Below, one piece after another: positions 24,371 to 34,900 of a stretch of DNA of 64,000 bases (positions are counted from its first letter, which is position 1; every line of letters starts with the position of its first letter). This DNA is from CAYUIS01 sp964444825 (lineage in GTDB: Bacteria > Chloroflexota > Anaerolineae > B4-G1): the NCBI GenBank assembly GCA_964444825.1, contig CAYUIS010000002.1, forward strand, positions 1 through 64,000, in the 5' to 3' direction. The notes below the pieces were generated by a model. That model ran no database searches, was not told where the DNA came from, and worked only from the letters and a program-made list of their open reading frames with translations. Position numbers and translations under genes: made by a program.

Positions 24371-25703
24371 TCAGGAACAATCGTTTGAAAGATCACTGGA
24401 ACGCTGCTTGCAGGATCTGGAGCGCACAGGCGATATTGAGGCATGCCTACGACGGTATTCTCAACATGCCGATCGCTTGCGCCCGTTGCTCGAGATGGCT
24501 CAGTTAGCACGTCACTATTACAAGTATGTACCAGAGCCGCCAGACGGATTGGTGTCTGGGCGGGAGCGGTTGCTGGCTGCGGCCGCACAACAGCGCGCGC
24601 GGTCTGCTCTCAAGTCAGAAGCGGTGATGCAGTCGACAAAAGGTCAGAGGAGGAAGCTCGCCTTTGCAATGAGGTTTGTCGGCGTTCTGTCAGCCATTGT
24701 ACTGGGCACGGTGGCCCTCGGGGGAGGAATTGCGTGGGCTGCCAACGACAGCTTGCCCGGCGATGTGCTCTATCCGGTCAAAATCACAATTGAAGATGCG
24801 CGTCTGGCACTCACTTCTGTACCCAACCATCAGGTGGACCTGCTGCTAGAATTTGTCGAGGAACGGGTAGACGAGATCCAACGTCTATCGGCAACTGAAT
24901 ACTCAGTGCCAGGCGAAGTGATCGCTCGAATAGAACGACATATTGAGCAGGCATTGACATACGCAGCTCAGCTTCCTTCCGACGAGGAGATGGTTGACAC
25001 GCTTGGGCAAATCGCGATGCGTACACGCACCCAAGCAGAGCTATTGGAACTGATGCAACCCACGGCGTCACAACAGGCTCGAACTATGCTGATTCAGGCC
25101 GCCGCAATCTATCGGCAGGGATCTGAGGCGGCTGAGACTGGATTAGGTGATCCCCAGACGTTTCGCTCGCGTTATCGTCATCAACAGGGGGAACCAGAAT
25201 CAACAAGTGAACCCAGGGTGATGACCATCACTCCTGGGAATGATGCAGAGCACGGGCAAGAATACCAGGGTTGCGATCAGGGACGGGAGTGTACACCCAC
25301 CGGCACATCCAATATGACACCTCAAGGACCACAAGCGACCCAATCGCCAAACACACCCCACGCACCACAACCCTCACCGTGGGGACCACAATCCACGCCT
25401 GAACCACAGCCCTCGCCTCAGAATCCGCAACCTACGCCTGAACCGCAGCCTACGTCTCAGAATTCGCAACCTACGCCTGAACCGCAGCCCTCACCTCAGA
25501 ACCCGCAACCTACGCCCAAGCCGCAGCTCACGCCTGAACCACAGCCCTCACCTCAGAATCCGCAGGCAACGCCTGGCAATCCACAAGCGACCTCTAGCCC
25601 ACAATCCACACCCCCGGGATCTGAGGTGCAACCCAGTCCGCAGGCGACACCTCAAGGTACACAAGCAACACCCAAGTCAAACCCCACACCTAAAGGCCCA
25701 TAG
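24357..25703 (+). CDS. DUF5667-domain membrane protein, putative anti-sigma partner
   Basis: 448 residues from ATG 24357, overlapping the sigma gene. The cytoplasmic N-terminus (1-100) is helical with an LQDLERTGDIEACLRRY stretch that recalls anti-sigma-like segments. One membrane helix lies near 108-132 (RFVGVLSAIVLGTVALGG). The external DUF5667 domain begins SLPGDVLYPVKITIEDARLA and has repeated helices to about residue 250. The last 130 residues are Pro/Gln/Thr-rich near-repeats (PQPTPEPQPSPQN). The DUF5667 start is clearly similar to that of the giant cytochrome at 15835, which links the sigma system to the electron-transfer locus. Confidence 0.82.
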   Translation: MAMLDQEQSFERSLERCLQDLERTGDIEACLRRYSQHADRLRPLLEMAQLARHYYKYVPEPPDGLVSGRERLLAAAAQQRARSALKSEAVMQSTKGQRRKLAFAMRFVGVLSAIVLGTVALGGGIAWAANDSLPGDVLYPVKITIEDARLALTSVPNHQVDLLLEFVEERVDEIQRLSATEYSVPGEVIARIERHIEQALTYAAQLPSDEEMVDTLGQIAMRTRTQAELLELMQPTASQQARTMLIQAAAIYRQGSEAAETGLGDPQTFRSRYRHQQGEPESTSEPRVMTITPGNDAEHGQEYQGCDQGRECTPTGTSNMTPQGPQATQSPNTPHAPQPSPWGPQSTPEPQPSPQNPQPTPEPQPTSQNSQPTPEPQPSPQNPQPTPKPQLTPEPQPSPQNPQATPGNPQATSSPQSTPPGSEVQPSPQATPQGTQATPKSNPTPKGP

Positions 25704-25813
25704 GTGTGCCTCGGCATCTCCCACGCGAAATCCTACCAAAAAGCCACGTACCAATACCAAATCCCGATAAATTCCAAATTACCCGTATGGTTTGAGCCAC
25801 CTGCCGACTGGTG

Positions 25814-25825
25814 AGAACTAGTTCT
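25814..25825. promoter_or_regulatory. Palindromic operator-like site before the giant adhesin
   Basis: AGAACTAGTTCT, identical to 6781-6792, 74 bases before the -35 box as in that copy. A hairpin (TGATTC/GAATCA, 25840-25852) lies between palindrome and promoter where the first copy has GAGCG/CGCTC (about 6804-6823). Confidence 0.7.
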
Positions 25826-25887
25826 TTGCTTCAAGAAACTGATTCGAGAATCACACTTTTATCATTCCTACTCGGCGACACGAGGGA

Positions 25888-25917
25888 TTGAGTTTGAGCA
25901 ATCGCCTATAGTATAAT
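25888..25917 (+). promoter_or_regulatory. Sigma70-type promoter of the giant adhesin
   Basis: TTGAGT (25888-25893), 18-base spacer, TATAAT (25912-25917). GAGGGATTGAGT and the spacer length match the promoter at 6855. The start would be near 25924, leaving a leader of about 65 bases before ATG 25991. Confidence 0.78.
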
Positions 25918-25990
25918 CATACAGGGAGTGTTCTGTGTTCTTGGCGGTCTCTGCGAATCAATCAGGTTCATCACACCGGAGGTTGACACG

Positions 25991-28900
25991 ATGGTGCAAA
26001 AGCTAATGATCGAGCGTTTTCGGCTTGTGTTTTTCAGATTTCTGGTCGTGCCAGTAGTAATAGCCGGGGTTGCGACCTTTGGCCCTATCACACCTGCACT
26101 GGCCGGTGACGGCCCCGGTGGCATTGGCGAGATAGATGGCGCATCGAGTCTGAAACTGTGGCTCAAGGCTGATGTGGGTGTCTACCAAGACCTGGCCTGC
26201 GGGAACGTCGCGGCGAATGGAGATGCCGTTGTCTGCTGGACAGACCAATCGGGATACGGCAACCACGTGACACGAGGCACCGGGGGCAGCCCGTCTTACC
26301 AGACTGACGTCGTAAACGGCAAACCGGTCTTGCGCTTTGTCGAAGAGTATATGAGGGCAGCAGATGTCGAAACCTGGAGATTCTTTCACGATGGGAGCGA
26401 TCATTCAGCCTTCGTCGTCTGGCAAACGGCATCAAGCGATCCCGAGGGCCAATACTATCTAATGGGAACAGCACACACGAGCAAGAATAACGGGTTCGTG
26501 TTCGGGTACAATGATAGTGGAACCGCTGAGGATCAAATTGAACATAGGATTATGAAAGGAACCCCCGGAAGCTATCTGATCTCGCATAGTGCGGACGATG
26601 TCTTTCCGGCAGGCGCCTTTGGCATTGCGGCGTTCCAGTTCGACGATGGTGCAGCAGACGGCGACGACGTCATCTGTGTGAATGGCGCTCTCATCTCCAG
26701 TGACAACACAAGTTCCATCCCCTCTTCATCTTATCCAACTGCCACGTTAGGGATTGGATCGGATGGAGTTGGTCATCACCCGCTTACGGGCGACGTTGCC
26801 GAGGTCATCGTCTACACCAGCACCCTCAGCCCCATTGAGCGAACCCACGTTGACCTATACCTGATGGACAAATACGACATAGACTTGAGCGGCACGGGAC
26901 TGTACGCCAGCACGTATAATCTGAACGTGCGGGGCATCAGCCACAGCGCTGGCGTCACAGAATCCGGTAGCTCGGCAGGATTTGCCGTCACCAACGTTGA
27001 CTTTCTGACCGACGCCGACGACGTACTCGTCTTTGGGCACAGCGTCGCTGACAATACGGGGGTGCTCGACGATATTCCTGTGGGTTTTGGCTCCCGCTGG
27101 TCGCGGGTGTGGTACATTGTGAAAAACGATATTGGAAACAATGGTGGTAGCGTGCGGTTGACCTTTGACTTTGGCGAGGCAGGTGATACAGCCTACGATG
27201 GTAACACGTATCATCTGCTCACGCGCGATGGCACCAGTGGTGATTTTACCAGCGTTCGCACCACGACGACAGTTGTCGGCGATCAAGTCATCTTTGACAA
27301 TGTGGACCTCAGTCTGCTGGGCCCCTATTTTACCCTGGGCAGACCGCCAGTTGTGGTGACCATCACCGACGATGAATTCTCCCCCAATCTCATCAACTGT
27401 TCCCTGCGCGAGGCTATCCAGGCAGCCAACACAGACGCCGCGTTTGGCGGTTGCCAAGCCGGCAGTGGCGCCGACACGATCATTCTCTCAAGCAATACCT
27501 ACGCCTTGACTCGCGCGGGGGCAGGTGAAAACGAGAACCGGACGGGCGACCTGGATATTGCCGATACATTGGCCATCGTCGGGTCCGGTTCTGGCCTGAC
27601 GACCATTGACGGCAACGCGCTTGACCGCGTATTCGACGTCCGGCCCGGTGTAGATACGGCCGTCATCTCTGGGACAACGATCCGCGATGGCAGTGTGGCC
27701 GGAAACGGTGGCGGCATCAGCAACGACGATACTGATCTGACCCTCGTCAATACGGCCGTGGACGACAATGTTGCCAATTCCGGAGGGGGAGTGTACGTCG
27801 GATCTGGCAGGGCTGTGCTGAACGACAGCGAAATCCAAGGCAATACCGCTAACTATGGTGGTGGGTTGTATATCGCATCAGGCAGTGCGACGTTGAATGG
27901 CGGCCACATTCTGAATAACTCGGCCAACACGAATGGTGGTGGAGTGTACGTGAATCAGGTCGATGGCTCCTTCATTCAGACCGGCGACAGCGCCATTGTC
28001 CTCAACTCGGCTGCTAGTAGCGGCGGCGGAGTGTACGTCTGGCGTGGCAGTGCAACGTTAGAGACAGGTCAAATTCTCACCAATACTACTGCCAGTGGAA
28101 ATGGCGGCGGGATGTGCGTCGGGTATGGTAGTGCGACAGTGAATGATGGAGAAATCCGTGGCAATCTCGCCAGCAGCAACGGCGGTGGTGTGTATGTTTA
28201 CGAAGGCATAGTGACGTTGAGAGGTGGCCAAATTCTTGACAACACTGCTACTGCCGGCGGTGGCGTATACGTCAGCCGGGGCAATGGCTCCTTTATCCAG
28301 AACCAGGCTGCTGGACCCACTGCGATTGCCTACAACACCGCTAGCTTTGGTGGCGGGGTCTATGTCGAGCTTGGCAGTGCGATAGTAACCGAAGGGCAAA
28401 TCCTCGGTAACGACGCCGGCTTTTACGGCGGTGGTGTATATGTGGAGGAGGGATATGGCATCTGGACCGGGGGGCAGCTATCCGGCAACGCTGCTGGCGA
28501 CGACGGCGGTGGCATTTACAATACCGGTACGATGATGCTAAATAACGTCCAGGTCTTTGATAACACCAGCGGCCCCACTGACGACGACGGTGGCGGCATT
28601 TACAACAGGGGCTCTATGGCGTTGAACAACGCCCAAATCCACAGCAACACGGCCACAATGAATGGCGGCGGCATCTATAGCTATGCCAGCAGTATGCTGA
28701 TGATGAACAACAGCACCGTCAGCGACAACACTACCGGCGGTCGTGGCGGTGGTCTCTATGGTGCCAGTGCCACGCTGACATTGACCGATACTCAAGTTCT
28801 TGACAACCATGCGGACATCCACGGCGGTGGGCTGTATCTGAACGCAGGCGACGTTAGACTCACCGGGAACACCATTTCTGGCAATACCGCTTACCGAGGC

Positions 28901-31900
28901 GGTGGGCTGTACCTGTTCAACGGCGACGCTACACTCGCCGGAAACGCCATCTCTGGCAACACTGCCTCTCTGGACGGCGGAGGGCTATATTTCAACGCCA
29001 GCGATGATGTATTGGTTAACAATATCGTATCAAACAACACTGCAAGCGGCGAAGGCAGTGGACTGTACAGTTATTCATCTGCTGCCCCCCAACTGTTGCA
29101 CAACACCATCGTCGAAAACGCGGGGAATACCGGGGTCTATGTGAACGGCAGCGGCACGGTGGCTCTGGTCAACACCATTCTGGTGACTCACACCACGGCC
29201 GTCAGAGTTGAAGCAGGCGGCGCCTCGCTACAAGCCACCCTGTGGAACGGCAACACTACTGACTCCTCCGGCGTGAATGTTACCCGCAGCAATGATCGCT
29301 ATGGCACACCGGCCTTTGAGGATCCAGCTAACGACGATTATCACCTGATTCCCTGGCTCAGTACTGCCACCGACGCTGGCATAGACGCCGGCGTAAGCGA
29401 CGATTTCGACGGCGCTGCGCGGCCCCAGGGCGCGGGTTTTGACATCGGGGCGTTTGAAGGACCAGAGACAGGCTTGGCCATAGTCAAAACCGTCAATGCC
29501 AACCTCGTCATACCGGGGCAGCCCGTTACCTTCACCCTGGTCTACGTCAATCACGGCCCAGGAGTAGCCGACGGCGTTTTGATCACCGATGTGATAGACA
29601 GCAGCATCGTCAGTATCAGCTATGAAAGCACTGGCGCGACGATCACACCTATCGGCAGCGAGGACTATGTCTGGCTCGTGCAGGACCTGGACCCAGGCGA
29701 GGGTGGAACCATCGTCATCGCCGGCGAGATTGATATGGGGCTGTCCGCTGGACACACCTTTACCAACAGAGCCACCATCACCACGACCACGCCGACCGAG
29801 TCCGTCCTCGAAAACAACACGGACGAGGTAGAAATAACCGTCAGTCTGATCGCAAACACCACCGACGATGAACTGAACGGTGACGGCGACTGCTCGCTGC
29901 GGGAGGCCATCCAGGCTGCCAACACCGACTCGGTCGTGGATGCGTGCGCCGCTGGCGATGGCGACGATACGATCTTTCTCTCCGCTGACACCTATGCACT
30001 GACGTTGCCTGGTGCGGATGAAGACAGCAACGCCACCGGCGACCTGGACATCACCGATGCTCTGACGATCATCGGAGTCAATCCGAGCCAGACCATTATT
30101 GACGCCAACAGCATCGCCGACCGGGTTCTCGACATCCAGCCTGGTGCGGGCACGGTAGTTCTCTCTGGAACGACGATCATCAACGGAAATGTCACAGGTG
30201 CGGGTGGCGGCATCCGTAACAGCGATGCTGATCTGGACCTGGTCAACGTCGTCATCAGGGAAAACACGGCCACCAACGGCGGTGGCGTGTACGTCGCTTC
30301 TGGCAGCGCGAGGCTGAGTAGGGGACAGATCGTCAACAACTCGGCCGTGGACGGCGGTGGTGTGTACGTCGCTCAAAGCGGCGGCTCCTTTGTCCAGACC
30401 GGTGTCAGTACGATTACCCAGAACTCGGCCACCAACGGCGGTGGCGTGTACGTCAACGCTGGCAGTGCGACGGCCAGCGGAGGCCAGATCATCAACAACG
30501 CCGCTGCAAATGGTGGAGGAGTATGCGTCGGACAAAGCGACGGCTCCTTCGTCCAGACCGGTGTCAATACGATTACCCAGAACTCGGCTACCAGTGGCGG
30601 TGGCCTGTACGTTGCTGCGGGCAATGCGACGTTCAGTGGCGGACGGGTCATTGACAACTCGGCCACGGACGGCGGCGGGCTGTACGTCGCCGGGGGCAGC
30701 GCGACGTTGAACGGTGGGCAAATCCTCGATAACGCTGTCACTGGCGGCGGCAGCGGCATCTATAACGCCAACGGGGCCATCAACCACACGGCACTGACGA
30801 CGGTCATTGGCGACATCTATCAGGGTAATGGAACCTTTAACGGCGGTGGTGCTCTCCTGGTGTTGCAAGGTTCACTCTACCTGAAAGGCGGCGCGTTCAC
30901 GGCTCCTTCCGGGGAACTGCGCATCACCGGCGATCTGATTCACGACGCCGGCACCTTTGCCCACAATAACAGTACGATCACTTTCAAGGGCAGTAGTGCT
31001 CAGTCAATCTTGGGCAACAATACCTTGTACAACCTGACAATTGACAACAGTAGCGCTGCCAACATGGTAGATGCCTCCGGCGCCACGTTGACGGTGGACA
31101 ATCTACTGCACGTCCAGGACGGCACCTTGCTGAGCAGTTCGGACTATCACCACGTACAAATAGACAGCGGTGCGACTCTGGGACTCAGCGGCGACATCAC
31201 CGTCAGTGGCGATTGGACGACTGACGGGACGTTTGTCCACAACGACCACACCGTTACTCTTGACGGTGGAGATCAGTCCATCGCCGGAGAGACCACTTTT
31301 TACAACTTGATCAAGAACGTCAACAGCCCCGCAACGCTGACCTTTGCTGCCGGAAGCACTCAAACCATCGTCAATGCGCTAACTCTGCAAGGCGCGGGGG
31401 ACAGCAGCCGACTCTTCCTGCGCAGCACGGTCAATGGCACCCACTGGAACGTTGATCCACAGGGCAGCCGCACCATCGCCTACCTGGACGTGAGGGATTC
31501 GCGCAACGTCAACGCCGCGATCATCGCCGCCCACGCGACGAACAACGTGGACTCGGGCAACAATCCCGGCTGGAACTTCCACCTTCCGGTTGCTAACAAT
31601 GTCGACCTTTTCACCGACGAGGACACAATGATCACCGGAACCCTGGACGCCACCGATGCCGACACTGACGATTCCTTGGAGCACGCTATTCTCACCTACC
31701 CCGTCAGTGGCACTCTGACCCTCAACGATGCGGCGACAGGTGACTTTGACTATACCCCAACCAACCAGACGGCGACATACGCCGACATCTTTACCTACAT
31801 CGTCACCGACATCGGTGGCCTGACCGACACGGCCACCGTCACGATCGTCGTTGATGCCGACAACGACCCGCCCACCGCCAATGACAACGGCGGAACCGGC

Positions 31901-34900
31901 TATGTCACCGACGAGAACACACCGGTCACCACGGGCAACGTCCTGGACAACGACACCGATATCGACAGCCCCATCCTGTTCGTGGACAGCATAGACACCA
32001 GTGGCACCGCTGGTCTGGTCACCGACAACCTTGACGGCGCCTTTGGCTATGATCCCAACGGGCAATTCGAGTACCTGGCCGTGGGCGAAAAAGCCTTTGA
32101 CACCTTCACCTACGTCGCCAGTGACGGAAATTCGACCGATGTCGCCATCGTCACTATCACCATCCACGGCGTCAACGATCCACCAACGGCCTGGGACGAC
32201 GACTATGTTACCAACGAAGGCGATCCTTTCACCACCGGCAATGTGATGGGCAACGACATCGATCCTGACGCTTCCGATGTCCTATCCTTGATCGACTTTG
32301 ACAACAGCGCCACGATCGGTATGGCCATCTACAACGGTGACGGCACTTTTGACTATAACCCCAACGAGCAGTTTGAACACCTCGCCGTTGGTCAGCAAGC
32401 CCTGGACGCATTCACGTACACAATCACTGACGACACCGTCGCCGACACAGCCACCGTCAACATCACCATTGACGGCGTCAACGATGCGCCCATTGCCCAC
32501 GAGGATAGCTATGTTGTCACCTTTAATAGGCCGTTGAGCATACCGCTAACAAGGGGAGTACTGATCAACGATCTCGACATAGATGGCAATGCACTGACAG
32601 CGACCCAGGACAGCTCGCCGACCGGAACGTTGAGCTTTAAACCTGATGGCTCTTTCGTCTACACGCCGACCACAGACTCCAGGGCACCTGATGCCTTTAG
32701 TTACCACGCCAGCGACCTATACACCGACTCGAACACAGTGACTGTGACCCTCTACGTGCTCGACGAGGACGACGCCGACCTGGGAATAAGCAAGCGTGTG
32801 AACAACATGTTGCCGAACGAGGGCGATGCAATCGTCTACACGCTCCAGGTGACCAACCAAGGGCTCACCGACACCACAGGCGTGGTGGTCAGCGACACGT
32901 TGCCGAACGGCGTGAGTTACGTTGCGGACAGTGCCGGCGAGGACTATGACGAAAACACCGGCGTCTGGACGATAGGAGCACTGAACGACGGCTACAGCGC
33001 CACGTTGCACATCACAGCCACGGTGGACTTGGGCACGATGAGCGATACCATCATCAATACCGCCGTCATCAGTGAGTCTGAGAAGAATGATCCTGTCATC
33101 GACAACGACGCCGACAGCGTGGAACTGTCGGTCAACGTCTCGCCTGTTGCCACCGGCGACAACTATACCGCCAATGAGGACAACGCGACCACCATCGGAG
33201 ATGTCCTCGACAATGATACCGACCTGGAAACCCCTCACCATCTTTTGTCTGTGGTTAGCTATTCCACCAGTGGCACCACTGGCCTGGTCACCCGTATCGG
33301 CGGAGGTATCTTTAGCTACAACCCCAATGGGCAGTTCGAGGGCCTGGCTGCGGGCGAGCAAACCACTGACACGTTTACCTATGTCGTCGCCGACCGTGGG
33401 GGATTGACCGACACCGCCACCGTCACCATCACCATCACCGGAGTCAATGATCCACCGGTCGCCAACGACGACGGTGGGCCAGGCTATATCACAGACGAGG
33501 ACACGCCTTTCACCACCGCCAACGTGCTGGACAACGATACCGATCTCGACATCACCAACTCTCTGTCCGCAGAGCTCTCTCCCGGCGCCCCCGGTCTGGT
33601 CATTGACAACGGCGATGGCACGTTCGACTTTGACCCCATAGGACAGTACGAACAACTGGCTCTGGGAACACAGAGCGTCTTTTCCTTCACCTACGTCGTC
33701 AGTGACGGTGTCCTGACCGACACCGCCACCGTCGCCATCACTATTACCGGCGTCAACGACGCGCCGTTGGCCCTGAACGACGTCTACACCACCAACGAGG
33801 ATACCTCCTTCACCACCGGCAACGTGCTGGAAAACGACACCGACGCCGATGATTCCGACACCCTGTCCCTGGCCAGCGTGGACACCGGTCTCACCACTGG
33901 GTTGGTCACCGATAACGGCGATGGCACCTTTGGCTACGACCCCAATGGACACTTTGAATATCTGACTATAGGTGATCAAGCCGATGATATCTTTACCTAC
34001 GTCGTCAGTGACACTGAGGGCGTGACTGACACCGCCGTCGTCACCATCACCATCACCGGAGAAAACGACCCACCGCTGGCCGTAAACGACAGCTATTCCG
34101 CCATATATGAGACCCCACTGATCGTATCGGTGGCGACGGGCGTGCTGACCAACGACCTCGACATAGATGGCAATACACTCACCGCGACCCTGGATATCTC
34201 ACCAACCGGGGCGTTGAACTTGAACCCCGATGGCTCCTTCGTCTATACGCCAACCTCCAACTTTAGGGGCCTGGATACCTTCGCCTACCACGCAAGCGAC
34301 AGCTACACCGACTCGGGCGTGGTGACCGTGACCATTTTCGTGTTCCTACCCAACGAGGCCGACTTGGAGGTGAGCAAGGACGTGAACGACACCGCACCCA
34401 AAGAGGGAGACACGATCGTCTATACGCTGCAGGTGACCAACCACGGCGTTGCTGGCACCACAGGTGTGGTGGTCGGCGATGCGCTGCCGAGCGGCGTACA
34501 CTATGTTACAGACAGCGGCGACGGAGACTATGACGAAAGCACCGGGGACTGGGCTGTGGGAGCCTTGAACGTTGGGGATAGCGCCGTCCACTACATCACG
34601 GCTACGGTGGACATCGGCACAACCGGCATCACGATCACCAACCTTGCTGCTGTCAGCGTTTCCGACCGGAACGATCCCATCCCCGGCAACGACGCAGCCA
34701 GCGCGACCATCATTCCGATCCCCCCGACCGACTCGGACCTGGAGATGAGCAAGGACGTGGACGATCTCACACCGACCACGGGCGACACTCTTGTCTACAT
34801 ACTCCAGGTGACCAACAACGGCCCTGCCGGTACCACAGGCGTGGTGGTCAGCGACACGCTGCCGGGCGGCGTGAGTTACGTTGCGGATAGCAGCAACGGG

